From: Sphingobium wenxiniae
Lineage (GTDB): Bacteria; Pseudomonadota; Alphaproteobacteria; Sphingomonadales; Sphingomonadaceae
Length of the DNA: 64,000 bases
Direction of reading: 5' to 3'
Assembly: GCF_007830065.1 (NCBI RefSeq)
Contig: NZ_VLKK01000005.1
Span: 182,866 to 246,865 of the forward strand
The notes beneath the pieces were generated by a model. That model made no database searches. It was not told the DNA's origin and saw only the letters and a program-made list of their open reading frames with translations. Shown here piece after piece: positions 7,559 to 16,679 of this stretch (position 1 is its first letter; every line of letters starts with the position of its first letter). The translations under genes and the position numbers were made by a program.

Positions 7559-9211
7559 CTAGACATTTGCGCCGGTCGCATGTCGCGCGGCGATGAAACC
7601 GAAGGTCATGGAGGCGCCGATGCTGGCGCCCGCGCCGGGATAGGAACGGCCCATGACCGAGGCGGTCGAATTGCCGGTCGCATATAATCCCTCGATCACC
7701 GACCCGTCCGGGCGCAGGACGCGCGCAAACTCGTCCGTCATCAGGCCGCCGCAGGTGCCCACGTCGCCGGGATAGAGCCGCACCGCGTAGAAGGGCGGCT
7801 TTTCGATCGGGCCAAGATTGGGATTGGGCTTGACGGTCGGATCGCCGGCAAAGCGGTCGTAGGCGCTTTCGCCCCGGTGGAAATCCTCGTCCAAGCCGCT
7901 TGCCGCAAAACCGTTGAAACGATCGACCGTTTGCCTGAGCCTGTCCGCCGGAATCCCGCATTTGGAGGCCAGTTCCTCAATCGTGTCGGCGCGGACCATA
8001 TAGCCGCTGTCGATCCACTCCCTGGGCGGCTCGCCGGCGGGCCGCCCCGCCCACATATAGCGGTTGCGGTGGCGGCTGTCGGAGATCAGCCAACTGGGAA
8101 CAGCCGGAACGACCTTGTCGCGCGCATACATCTGGATGCCGACCTCCATATAGGAGGTGGATTCGTTGACGTAGCGTTCGCCGCCCGTGTCGACGAGCAT
8201 CGAATAGGGTTTCGACATGTCGAAGGGATGGATGAGCTTGCTGCCATCGGGCGCGATCGAAACCGACACCCACCAGCTTTGCTCCATCAGCGCGACGTCG
8301 GCGCCCAGATCGATCGCCGCCTGCTGCACCTCCCCGGTGTCGCCGGGATTGGCGTTGGTCCAGTCGGTCCCGATGGGTTGCTGCTGATATGCGTTGCGCA
8401 TCTCCAGATTGTGCGAGAATCCGCCGGCATTGATCAGTACGCCCTTTTCAGCGCGCAGGCGTCGCGGCGCGCCGTCGACTAGGGCCTCCACTCCCACGAC
8501 GCGTCGGTCTTCGATCAGGAAGCCCCTGACCGCGGCGTTGAGCCAAATCGGGATGCCGGCGTTCAGCGCGATTTCCAGCAGACGGCCCTGAATGGCCATG
8601 CCATTGCCCACCAGATCGGCGCCCAGCTTGTTGCGCAACAGGCGCAGGCCGACCTTCACGAACGTCCGGCGGCTTTTCCAGGTGCGGCCATTATGCCCAA
8701 GGGCGCCGGCTTCATGCATCAGGATGGGCGGCGTGCCGGCGTTGCGACGCAGGCGGTCGCGCCATGCGCCCAGGCGTCTCGCGTCATAGATTTGCCCTAC
8801 CAGCGAACGGCTGCGCGCGACGCCGCCGGGCTTCTGCCCTTCATGATAGTCGGAATAGCCTTCCGCATGGACGAATTGCATACCGCGATCCTGGAGGAAC
8901 TGGACGACCCTGGGCGCCTCGACGAGAAAGGCGTGCCGGCGTTCGGGCGACGATGCGGGGCCGACGTCGCCGGCGCACGCATCCAGATAGGCTCTCGCCT
9001 TCTCATAACTGTCGGCGATGCCGGCAGCCTGTTGCAGAGGATTGGCCGGCATCCAGGCGACGCCGCCCGACATGGCCGTCGACCCGCCGACCTTGTCCGT
9101 CTTTTCCAGGATCAGCGGCCGCGCGCCGGCTTCCTTCGCGACCAGGGCCGCCGTGATCGACGCCGCACCGCTGCCGATGATGATGAAATCGAAATCCTCG
9201 TCGCCCGCCAC
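7559..9211 (-). CDS. FAD-dependent 3-ketosteroid Delta1-dehydrogenase-like protein
   Basis: 550 residues if it starts at the GTG at 9211, which has an AGGAGA site five bases upstream; the next upstream candidate is a TTG at 9280 without a good ribosome site. FAD-binding motif 'FIIIGSGAASITAALVAKEAGARPLILEK' near the N-terminus, then 'VGGSTAMSGGVAWMPANP'. The C-terminal 'GLYATGNSTASVMGRSYPGAGASIGASMTFGF' closes the FAD site. 'PFYAVRLYPGDVGTCGGLMTDEFARVL' is typical of the KstD/flavocytochrome c fumarate-reductase family. It probably introduces a C=C next to a ketone. The exact steroid substrate is not shown by sequence. Confidence 0.82.
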   Translation of the reverse strand: MAGDEDFDFIIIGSGAASITAALVAKEAGARPLILEKTDKVGGSTAMSGGVAWMPANPLQQAAGIADSYEKARAYLDACAGDVGPASSPERRHAFLVEAPRVVQFLQDRGMQFVHAEGYSDYHEGQKPGGVARSRSLVGQIYDARRLGAWRDRLRRNAGTPPILMHEAGALGHNGRTWKSRRTFVKVGLRLLRNKLGADLVGNGMAIQGRLLEIALNAGIPIWLNAAVRGFLIEDRRVVGVEALVDGAPRRLRAEKGVLINAGGFSHNLEMRNAYQQQPIGTDWTNANPGDTGEVQQAAIDLGADVALMEQSWWVSVSIAPDGSKLIHPFDMSKPYSMLVDTGGERYVNESTSYMEVGIQMYARDKVVPAVPSWLISDSRHRNRYMWAGRPAGEPPREWIDSGYMVRADTIEELASKCGIPADRLRQTVDRFNGFAASGLDEDFHRGESAYDRFAGDPTVKPNPNLGPIEKPPFYAVRLYPGDVGTCGGLMTDEFARVLRPDGSVIEGLYATGNSTASVMGRSYPGAGASIGASMTFGFIAARHATGANV

Positions 9212-9474
9212 ATCATTCTCCTGAATCCGGACGCTTTCCGCCCTGTTCGATAGTTTCAAATGCAGTCCTTGGCGGAACAATGCATCCGATATTGCAAATT
9301 GAATGAAAATAATCTCATATGTAGGAATTAAAAATAAGCACGAAATAAATCATCATGCAAAGTATATAATAATACAAAGCATGTATCCGATATATAATGG
9401 CGTCAATTGTAAAGTGGATAATTTTTAGTATCTATTTATCATAAGCAATGAATTCCAATATGAGAGGGATTGTC
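9212..9474. promoter_or_regulatory. AT-rich divergent promoter region of the catabolic cluster
   Basis: About 260 bases between the KstD-like gene (-) and a Rieske oxygenase gene (+), strikingly AT-rich from 9290 to 9450 against the high-GC surroundings. It holds two copies of ATCCGATAT in the same orientation (9284-9292 and 9385-9393), both preceded by TG(C/T), starting 101 bases apart. TATAAT hexamers are at 9365-9370 and 9393-9398. Plausibly promoters for both directions with a repeated operator; no -35 could be assigned with confidence. Confidence 0.5.
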
Positions 9475-10836
9475 ATGAGCCGGGAACCCGACGATCTGGA
9501 CCCGAAAGTCTATAGGCGCGAAGGGGTGGTCGATAAGGCGCATTATCTTGGCCAGGCCTTTGCCGACGCCGAAGCGGCGTATCTCTGGCCGCGCGTATGG
9601 CAGGTGGCATGCCGGGAAGAGGAAATCCCCGCCGCGGGCAATTACATCGCCTACGACATCGTGGACGACAGCATTATCGTCACGCGCGGACAGGACGGTG
9701 AAATCCGCGCCTTCCATAATGTCTGCCCCCATCGCGGACGCCGCCTGGTCGGCCGGTCGGGCACCGCGCGCGAATTTGTCTGCGGCTATCATGGCTGGCG
9801 CTGGAACCTCGACGGCAGCAATAGCAAGGTGGTCGACCGGCATGATTGGCAGGGGTGCATCAGCGATGAGGAGATCGGCCTTCAGGCGGTCAAGGTGGCG
9901 ACCTGGGGCGGCTTTGTATTCATCAACATGGATGCCGATTGCGAACCGCTGGAAACCTTCCTCGCGCCGGTGATCGAACGCTGTGATGGATTCGAGTTCG
10001 AGAATTTGCGTTTCCGCTGGTATCGCTCCGTGGAATTCCCCACCAACTGGAAGGTGATGCTGGAGGGCTTTACCGAAGCCTATCACGTCCAGCAGACTCA
10101 TCCCCAATTCCTGGAGTTTCTGGAGGATTATTCGAACAGCGGCGCCTTCGGGCCGCACAGCGCCTTCTGGTATCCGCCGCTGCCCGACGGGCGCTCGCGC
10201 TTCACGGTTTCCTCGCGCCTGAGCAAGCCCGCCGATCCCGATACGCGCAAATATGTCCTCGCCTATCAGAAGGAGATGCATGAGGAACTGGGCGCCATGG
10301 TGACGCCGCGCACCTATGAAGCGGCGCAACGGCTGCTGACTGAAGTGCCGGATGGTGCGCCTTCGGGCGAGGTCCTGGCGAAATTGCGTGAATTTCAGAT
10401 CGCGGCGGCGGTGGAGGATGGCGCCGGCTGGCCGAAGATCGACGCCGAATATATCATGCGTTCGTTCCAGGACTGGCATGTCTTTCCGAACCTTGTCTAT
10501 CTCCACAGTTCGGTCGATGGCGTGCTCTGTTACCGGGCGCGTCCCAATGGGCGCGATCCAGACAAGTGCATTTTCGACGTCTGGTCGCTGGTCCGCTATG
10601 CGCCGGGGAAGGAACCGCGCCTCAAGCGGGAATATTATTCCGACTATCGCGAGGTGAAATGGGGGCGCGTGCTCGAACAGGACTTCGCCAATCTCAAGGA
10701 AGTGCAGCGCGGCATGAAGTCGCGGGCCTTCAAGGGGGCGCTGACCAACCCCGTTCAGGAAAAGGCGGTCAGCAACTTCCACCGGGCGTTGAGGGAGTTC
10801 ATGTCGGAAGGGGAGGGCGGCGGCTCGTGCGCCTAA
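9475..10836 (+). CDS. Rieske-type aromatic/steroid ring-hydroxylating oxygenase, alpha subunit
   Basis: 453 residues from ATG 9475, which has GAGAGG upstream; ATG 9448 is an in-frame alternative. Rieske [2Fe-2S] ligands are Cys84-x-His86 and Cys103-x2-His106 ('CPHRGRR', 'CGYHGW'). The catalytic domain has 'NWKVMLEGFTEAYHVQQTHPQ', giving the mononuclear iron ligands His204 and His209. The activating oxygenase of a two- or three-component system, it needs a ferredoxin (one is encoded next door) and a reductase (none seen). No beta subunit follows, so an alpha3 (KshA- or CarAa-like) organisation is likely. The only plus-strand structural gene of the catabolic cluster. Confidence 0.9.
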   Translation: MSREPDDLDPKVYRREGVVDKAHYLGQAFADAEAAYLWPRVWQVACREEEIPAAGNYIAYDIVDDSIIVTRGQDGEIRAFHNVCPHRGRRLVGRSGTAREFVCGYHGWRWNLDGSNSKVVDRHDWQGCISDEEIGLQAVKVATWGGFVFINMDADCEPLETFLAPVIERCDGFEFENLRFRWYRSVEFPTNWKVMLEGFTEAYHVQQTHPQFLEFLEDYSNSGAFGPHSAFWYPPLPDGRSRFTVSSRLSKPADPDTRKYVLAYQKEMHEELGAMVTPRTYEAAQRLLTEVPDGAPSGEVLAKLREFQIAAAVEDGAGWPKIDAEYIMRSFQDWHVFPNLVYLHSSVDGVLCYRARPNGRDPDKCIFDVWSLVRYAPGKEPRLKREYYSDYREVKWGRVLEQDFANLKEVQRGMKSRAFKGALTNPVQEKAVSNFHRALREFMSEGEGGGSCA

Positions 10837-10892
10837 AGCATCCCGCGCAAAAGCGGGCGCCGGAAATTGCGTCAGATCCGACGCCGCGCGCT

Positions 10893-11261
10893 TCAGGAGA
10901 CGGCCGGTTTTCGCACGCCGGGTTTGCTGACGCGCGCGGATGCCGGAACGACAAGCTGGCAGGCCAGGCGCATCGTGCCGCCATGCCTGGGCTTGACCGA
11001 CAGCCGATCCAGCATCTGTTGTTCGCGCAAGCTGGGGACGGGCAGGGGCATGTCCGACTCCAGAACCTCCACCGCGCACACGCCGCACTGCGCCTGACCG
11101 CCGCAGACATTGGGCCAGCGGATACCGACGCTCTGGGCGGACGCCATCAGTGCTTTCCCGGCTGGCACCGGGATATCCACTCCAGCGGGTTCGACCCGAA
11201 CGACGATGGCCGCGCAAGACCCTTCCTCCTCTCTCTCCTCAATTGGCAAGGTAGCGATCAA
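10893..11261 (-). CDS. [2Fe-2S] ferredoxin, plant/adrenodoxin type
   Basis: 122 residues. Cluster ligands Cys53, Cys59, Cys62 ('CGGQAQCGVC') and Cys101 ('LACQL'). The start ATG at 11261 lies 23 bases inside the end of the upstream Rieske oxygenase gene. The codons that follow form a purine run (GAGGAGAGAGAGGAGG) encoding EEREEE, which looks like an internal ribosome site, but no ATG/GTG/TTG follows it in frame. It would carry electrons to one or both Rieske oxygenases. No cognate ferredoxin reductase lies in the window. Confidence 0.85.
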   Translation of the reverse strand: MIATLPIEEREEEGSCAAIVVRVEPAGVDIPVPAGKALMASAQSVGIRWPNVCGGQAQCGVCAVEVLESDMPLPVPSLREQQMLDRLSVKPRHGGTMRLACQLVVPASARVSKPGVRKPAVS

Positions 11262-12648
11262 TCGTCTCGTGATAATGTCGGATGCGCGCCTCCTGATAGC
11301 GCGCGACTTCCAGGACGCCGGTGCCGCTGGCTTTCATGCCGTTCTGGATGAATTCCAGATTGTCGCAGTCCTGTTGCAGGATCGGTCCGACATAGCCCAG
11401 TTCGGGAATGTCCCGCATCGGCTCGCCAACGTCCAGCTTGACGATCGGGCCGGGGGCGGGCTGCTCCCCTTCATATTTCAGGTAGAGGGATGTTTCCCAC
11501 AGGCAGCTATCGGGCGTTTCGCCGGGCCGGAAGCGATAGACCAGCGGGTTCGACGTTGAAGGCCAGATCAGAAAATGCGGGAAGATGAGATATTCCGTGC
11601 CGTCGAGCAGTTCGGAATTCGGCATCTGGCTGACATCGAGGCCCATCCTGTCGCGATAGACCTGCACGGCGATGCGGCGCAGCGCCTCGCGCGCGCTTTC
11701 GCCTTCGGAAAGGTCGCCCTCGGGCGTGCCGAACATTTCGGGCAGATAGACCGATGTGTAGGAATCCAGCACCTCCTGCTGGCTGGGTTCCGGCGAGAGA
11801 TTAGCCGAAGCCCAGCCGACGATGGAATGGAAGCGGCTGAAATGCGGTTCGTCGGGATACATGTCATATTGCGTGGCGGTGTCCGGCGTCAGCAAGGCCG
11901 CCTCCGGATGCGACGAATAGACGTGCAGCGTTTCGATGAAGGCGTCCATCGCCGCCTTCCAGTTGCAGTTGAGCTTGCGCTCTACCGTGACGGAGCGGTA
12001 GCGGTCCGACCAGTCCCAGTCCTTCCATTGATCCACCATCTTGCCCAGATAGCTGTGCAGGCTGGGCGCATTCTTATCCATGTTGATGAAGAAGAAGCCG
12101 TTCCATTCTTCCACGCGCACTTCGGGCAGGCTGAAGCCGGCACGGTCGATCTGCGGGAAATCCCACTGGGCCGGAATCCATTTGAGGTCGCCCTCCAGGC
12201 TCCAGGTGAAGGCGTGATAGGGACAGCGCAACTGTTCCTGATGAGTCTTTTCGGTGCACAGCTCGCGCCCGCGATGCAGGCAGCTGTTGCGGAATGCCTT
12301 TACCGATCCGTCACGCTGGCGCACGATGATCACCGATTGGCCGACATTGCGATACACGTAAATGTCGCCCGCATTGGGGATGTCGCCGCTCCAGACCCCG
12401 AACTGCCAGGTCCGGCTCCACATCTTCTCGATTTCGGCCTGATGAAATTCGGGACTGGTATAGCGTTTGATGTCGATCGGCTTCACGGCCGGAACCCAGT
12501 CAGACGCATCGTCGACCAGGGTACGGGGCGGCGGGATTTCGTCCTTGGGCAGCACGATGCGCGGGACGATCGCGGGTGCGTCGTGCTGTTCGGGCGGCTG
12601 TGCCGGATCGAAATGGGTTTTGGTATCGCCGGAAAAATTGTCGGTCAT
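11239..12648 (-). CDS. Rieske-type ring-hydroxylating oxygenase, alpha subunit (second)
   Basis: 469 residues. A long N-terminal extension (about 60 residues, Pro/Asp-rich) precedes 'WQFGVWSGDIPNAGDIYVY'. Rieske ligands Cys123-x-His125 and Cys142-x2-His145 ('CLHRGREL', 'CPYHAF'). The iron-site segment is 'CNWKAAMDAFIETLHVYSSHPE' with His242 and His247. It is clearly divergent from the oxygenase at 9475. First gene of a minus-strand run ferredoxin-oxygenase-DUF-MFS-TonB receptor read from 16537, with small gaps or overlaps throughout. Confidence 0.9.
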   Translation of the reverse strand: MTDNFSGDTKTHFDPAQPPEQHDAPAIVPRIVLPKDEIPPPRTLVDDASDWVPAVKPIDIKRYTSPEFHQAEIEKMWSRTWQFGVWSGDIPNAGDIYVYRNVGQSVIIVRQRDGSVKAFRNSCLHRGRELCTEKTHQEQLRCPYHAFTWSLEGDLKWIPAQWDFPQIDRAGFSLPEVRVEEWNGFFFINMDKNAPSLHSYLGKMVDQWKDWDWSDRYRSVTVERKLNCNWKAAMDAFIETLHVYSSHPEAALLTPDTATQYDMYPDEPHFSRFHSIVGWASANLSPEPSQQEVLDSYTSVYLPEMFGTPEGDLSEGESAREALRRIAVQVYRDRMGLDVSQMPNSELLDGTEYLIFPHFLIWPSTSNPLVYRFRPGETPDSCLWETSLYLKYEGEQPAPGPIVKLDVGEPMRDIPELGYVGPILQQDCDNLEFIQNGMKASGTGVLEVARYQEARIRHYHETIDRYLAN

Positions 12649-12653
12649 GTCAT

Positions 12654-12980
12654 TTACTCGCTCGCGGCTTCCAGGGGCTCCAGCGCTTCATAGAGGACGG
12701 CGCTGATGGATTCATTGTCGAGCGCGGGCGACATCGGCATACGCTCTGTTCCCGCGCGCGCGCTCAGGTCTGCGAGCACGGCTTCGGGATCATCCGCCTT
12801 CATTCCGTACAGCGCGAGATATTGGCGCCCGCCCTCGACATCCGCCGCATAGCGGCGCGCACTGACAAAGCCGGGCACGGCCAGCACATCCGGGACATGG
12901 CGTGTATCGTACCAGCGGTTATATTCCGCATCCTGACCGGCCACGGGTTTCGTGAATACGACGAAGCAATAGTCCTTCAT
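12654..12980 (-). CDS. Small dimeric alpha/beta-barrel (EthD/DUF4286-like) protein
   Basis: 108 residues. The stretch 'NRWYDTRHVPDVLAVPGFVSARRY' (about residues 21-44) is typical of ferredoxin-like-fold small proteins of the EthD/DUF4286 type that accompany catabolic oxygenases. The start overlaps the upstream MFS stop (ATGA) and the gene ends a few bases before the Rieske oxygenase start, so it is firmly inside the operon. Catalytic role unknown; family members act as accessory or ring-cleavage-associated proteins. Confidence 0.6.
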   Translation of the reverse strand: MKDYCFVVFTKPVAGQDAEYNRWYDTRHVPDVLAVPGFVSARRYAADVEGGRQYLALYGMKADDPEAVLADLSARAGTERMPMSPALDNESISAVLYEALEPLEAASE

Positions 12981-14326
12981 ATGTTCATCCTCTTTCCCGG
13001 AAATAGCCCAATCTGTTCTGTATTCAGGATTTCGGCCGGCGGCTGTGCGACCGCGCGTGAATAATATCCGCGGAAAATCCAGGCCAGCAAGGCGGCGAGG
13101 AGCAGCGCGGGCACGGTCACGATGATGATAGCCCAGCGTAGGCCGTCATCATAGCCGAACGCCATGTCGCTGACAAATGCGATGGCTGTCGGTCCGGCCG
13201 CGATGCCGCCCAGGCCCGTGACGAGCAGATACAGGGCGGAGAGCTGTCCGCGGAACTGGTTGGGCGCAAGATCCGCGATCACCGAGGGCGCGGTTGAGGT
13301 CGACGCGACTTGCATGGTGAAGGCGATGACACCGAATAGGAACGAAAGGGCGAAGCTGTCGATCGCCCACCAGGCAGCAAAGGCGAACGCGCCGACAACG
13401 CCGCTGAGCACCACCACTCGAAAACGGCCGCCGGCAATGCCGCGCGCATTCCACCGGTCAGCGAGCGTGCCGCCGAGGAAAGCGCCGATGATCGACGCGA
13501 ACAGCATGACGACACCGACCATGAACCCCGCAGAAGCCAGCGAAAGTCCATAAACACGCACATAGGCTGTGGCCATCCAGGCCAGAACGCCATAGCCTGC
13601 GAAATTGATCAGTCCATAGGCGGCGAAAACCAGGGCGATGACGCCGCGCCGCTGCCGTAGAAATGCTCCCAGCCCCGTGGGGGCGTGATGGGCTGCGGCG
13701 ATTTCCCGCCGTTCCGGCTCCCGAATGAAAAACAGCATCAGGGCAACGATGAAGCCGGGCAGGCTGGCGATCAGGAAGGCGGCCTTCCACATGGGAAGAC
13801 GGCCCAATGGCCACAATGTCACGCCGTCCTGGCCCAGAAGGCCGATCACTGCCGCTCCGGCAAAGAGCGATACGGAGATGCCGACCGTCGCCGCGGCGCC
13901 GAACATGCCATAGGCGCGGCCGCGCCGTTCCTTCGGGAAATAGTCGCTGATCAACGAATAGGCGGCCGGGTGGAGGCAGGCTTCGCCCAGGCCCACGCCC
14001 ACGCGCGCCAGGAATAGCGCCCAGAAGCTGTTGGCAAAGCCGCAAAGAGCCGTCATCAGGCTCCACATGACGATGCCGATGATGATGATATTGCGGCGAT
14101 TCAGCCGATCGGCCGCATAACCGATGGGCAGTCCCGCAATGGCATAGACGGCTGCAAAGGCAAGGCCATGAAGCAGCGAGACCTGCGTGTCGGAAATGTC
14201 GAGATCCGCACGGATCGGGATCAGCAACAGGCTGAGGATCTGCCGGTCGAGCAGGGAAATGACGGAGGCGATCATCATTGCCGCCAGCGCTCGCCGCGCC
14301 ATGGATGATGATCGCCCCGCCGCCAT
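12977..14326 (-). CDS. MFS transporter (spinster-like), substrate carrier of the cluster
   Basis: 449 residues with about 12 hydrophobic segments. The N-terminal 'SVISLLDRQILSLLLIPIRADLDISDTQ' and the MFS loop 'GYAADRLNRRNIIIIG' between TM2 and TM3 are diagnostic. 'RVGVGLGEACLHPAAYSLISDYFPKERRGRAYG' matches the MFS family common in sphingomonad catabolic clusters. Start supported by GAGGGAATTACCG. Located immediately after the TonB receptor, so it probably carries across the inner membrane what the receptor brings into the periplasm. Similar in design to the MFS at 18393. Confidence 0.88.
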   Translation of the reverse strand: MAAGRSSSMARRALAAMMIASVISLLDRQILSLLLIPIRADLDISDTQVSLLHGLAFAAVYAIAGLPIGYAADRLNRRNIIIIGIVMWSLMTALCGFANSFWALFLARVGVGLGEACLHPAAYSLISDYFPKERRGRAYGMFGAAATVGISVSLFAGAAVIGLLGQDGVTLWPLGRLPMWKAAFLIASLPGFIVALMLFFIREPERREIAAAHHAPTGLGAFLRQRRGVIALVFAAYGLINFAGYGVLAWMATAYVRVYGLSLASAGFMVGVVMLFASIIGAFLGGTLADRWNARGIAGGRFRVVVLSGVVGAFAFAAWWAIDSFALSFLFGVIAFTMQVASTSTAPSVIADLAPNQFRGQLSALYLLVTGLGGIAAGPTAIAFVSDMAFGYDDGLRWAIIIVTVPALLLAALLAWIFRGYYSRAVAQPPAEILNTEQIGLFPGKRMNI

Positions 14327-14338
14327 CGGTAATTCCCT

Positions 14339-16537
14339 CTAGAACCTGTAGTCGAGTTGGACGCCGTAGGTACGCGGCTGGGTGTAGGAAACACCATCCG
14401 CCACTTCGGTAACGAACGTACCGCCGAGCGTGACCTTGTCGGTCAGGTTCTTGCCGTAGACGGAAACGGTGAGGCCGCTATTCGCCGGCGTCCAGGCCGC
14501 CCGCGCATCGACCGTGGCATAGCCCGGTTGTTGGATGCGATGGTCGAAGGTGAAATAGACCTTTGTGGTGTAATAAAGGCTCGCCATCAGATCCAGCTTG
14601 CCGCCCGCGACGTCGGCATGGCCGTTCGCGGTCACCGATGCCGTGAAGCTGGGCGCGCGGATCATCTGCTGACCGCTTGCGTCATAGGCGATCGTGTCGT
14701 TGCCGGCATTGAGGGCATTGGGCACGTTCACCGATGCATTGGTGAAGTCCTGATATTTGGGATCGAGATAGGACAAGGCCGCGCGAAGGTCGAAGGCGGG
14801 GCTGAACACATATTGCGCATCGACTTCGGCGCCGTAGATGCGGGCGTTGGCGGCGTTGCGGACGAAGGAAAGCGGCACGCCGTTGACGCTGGTGAAGATA
14901 TTCGCCTGAAGATCGTCATATTTATAATAGAACGCCGCCGCATCGATCGTCAGCGCGCTGCTGAGGCGTCCCTTATAGCCCACCTCGAAAGCCTTGACCT
15001 TCTCCGGGTTGGCGAGATCCGCCTGGGCTACGTTGCTGGTGTTGTAAACGCCGCTCTTGAAGCCTTGGCTATAAGTGAAATAGACATTGCTGCGCGGCGT
15101 GATTGCATAGCGGATGGACGCGCGCGGCGTGAAGCTGTCCCATTTCTTCGAATCGATGAAGGTCAAGTGAGCCGGCACCGGGGCGCTGACCGAACCCAGG
15201 AACTGGTCGCCGGACTGCGAACGCTTTTCCCAGCTATAGCGAAGACCGCCAATGACCGAGAGCTTGTCGGTGATGTTGTAGTAGAGTTCGCCGAAGCCGG
15301 CATAGGATTTCACCTCCTGCCGTCCATAGATCGAAACGCCGTAGCTAGGCGTCTGGACACCGAGGGGATACCAGGCGCCCTCGCCATCGGTATAGTAGAA
15401 GCCCAGGACAAAGTTGAAAGGGCCGTCCAGATCCGACGCGTAGTTGAGTTCCTGGGAGAAATATCTGTCATAGCTGTTGACATGATAGTTCACGCCCACG
15501 CCATTGGGCGTATAGGCATAGTCAGCGTCGAGAACGTTGCGCAGCTTGAACTTGTTGTAGGCCGTGATGGACGTAAGAGTCCCGCCATCGCCTTCCCACT
15601 GTATCTTGCCCGACAATTCATAGGCTTTCACATGCTGCGGCCTGCTGTCGTCATTGAGGGCGACGTCCAGCGGACGGGTGGGAATGATCGCATTGGGGTC
15701 GAGCAACTTGGCGACGGTGTTGCCGTTGAGCGGCGATCCGTAGATGGCGACCGATTCCCTGCGGTCGGAATAGCTGCCGGACAATATGACCTTCAGCCGT
15801 TCGGTAAGGTCCATGCGCAGCTTGCCCCGGACCAGCCAGGCTTTGGCGCCGCTCAACCCCGGGCCATCGGGACGGATATCGTGATAATAGCTGTCGTTGC
15901 TGTGATAGAAACCGGACAGGCTGACCGCCAGCTTGTCGGCCACGAGCGGCGCGCTGATGAATCCCTTGGCGATGAAATCGTCATAATTGCCGTAGCTGAC
16001 CGTCCCCGCGCCGGTCAGTTCATAGGACGGTTCCTTGGTGAAGACCTGGATCGCGCCGCCCGTCGCGTTGCGGCCGAACAGCGTGCCTTGCGGGCCTTTC
16101 AGCACTTCCACCCGCTCCACGTCGGGAAGGTCGAACGTATTGGCGACGGTCGCGGGCTGATAGACCCCGTCGAGATAGATCGCGACATTCGCATCGGCGG
16201 CCGGGCCGGTGATCGTCGTCGTGATGCCGCGAATGGCTGGCAATGTGAAATTGCCGACGCGGTCCATCTTCAGGCCGGGGGTCAGGTTTTGAAGGGAATA
16301 GGTGTCCGTGACGCCCGCCGAACGCAGCGCGTCTCCGCTCAGGGCCGTCAGCGACAAGGGAACATCCCGCGCCAGTTCCGATCGGCGCTGCGCCGTCACG
16401 ACGATGTCGGCATTGACCGAAGCATCTTGCGGCCCGACGTTCGCCGATGCCGTGCTATCCTGGGCCCAGGCGGCCCCGGCGAACGTCATGACGTTGACCA
16501 TGGCCGAAGCGGCCAGCAACATTTTGCCTCCACGCAT
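14339..16537 (-). CDS. TonB-dependent receptor, catabolic cluster copy 1
   Basis: 732 residues from the ATG at 16537, with AGGAGG upstream at good spacing; a GTG at 16546 overlaps that site. Signal peptide 'MLLAASAMVNVMTFAGAAWAQ', TonB box-like 'DIVVTAQRR', and the plug with 'GDALRSAGVTDTYSLQNLTPGLKMDRVGNFTLPAIRG' and 'VERVEVLKGPQGTLFGRNATGGAI'. The 22-strand barrel ends in YGVQLDYRF. No FecIR-type regulators or siderophore motifs; this receptor type in sphingomonads imports bulky organic compounds. A second copy is at 22837. Confidence 0.93.
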   Translation of the reverse strand: MRGGKMLLAASAMVNVMTFAGAAWAQDSTASANVGPQDASVNADIVVTAQRRSELARDVPLSLTALSGDALRSAGVTDTYSLQNLTPGLKMDRVGNFTLPAIRGITTTITGPAADANVAIYLDGVYQPATVANTFDLPDVERVEVLKGPQGTLFGRNATGGAIQVFTKEPSYELTGAGTVSYGNYDDFIAKGFISAPLVADKLAVSLSGFYHSNDSYYHDIRPDGPGLSGAKAWLVRGKLRMDLTERLKVILSGSYSDRRESVAIYGSPLNGNTVAKLLDPNAIIPTRPLDVALNDDSRPQHVKAYELSGKIQWEGDGGTLTSITAYNKFKLRNVLDADYAYTPNGVGVNYHVNSYDRYFSQELNYASDLDGPFNFVLGFYYTDGEGAWYPLGVQTPSYGVSIYGRQEVKSYAGFGELYYNITDKLSVIGGLRYSWEKRSQSGDQFLGSVSAPVPAHLTFIDSKKWDSFTPRASIRYAITPRSNVYFTYSQGFKSGVYNTSNVAQADLANPEKVKAFEVGYKGRLSSALTIDAAAFYYKYDDLQANIFTSVNGVPLSFVRNAANARIYGAEVDAQYVFSPAFDLRAALSYLDPKYQDFTNASVNVPNALNAGNDTIAYDASGQQMIRAPSFTASVTANGHADVAGGKLDLMASLYYTTKVYFTFDHRIQQPGYATVDARAAWTPANSGLTVSVYGKNLTDKVTLGGTFVTEVADGVSYTQPRTYGVQLDYRF

Positions 16538-16679
16538 ATCTCTCACCCCTCCTTTTTTCTTCCATCGTTTGGAAGCTCTCGTTGAAATCGGACTTATTAT
16601 TTCTTTTCATGCGCGGTCATGGCCGGAAGACGGTTCATGCCGCTCTGTCTTTGGACGCCTTTGAAGGGCGTCATGCCGG

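Noticed and set aside
14357..16585. 742-residue open frame antisense to the first TonB receptor
   Set aside because: Codon-bias shadow; the sense frame has a signal peptide, plug and barrel end.
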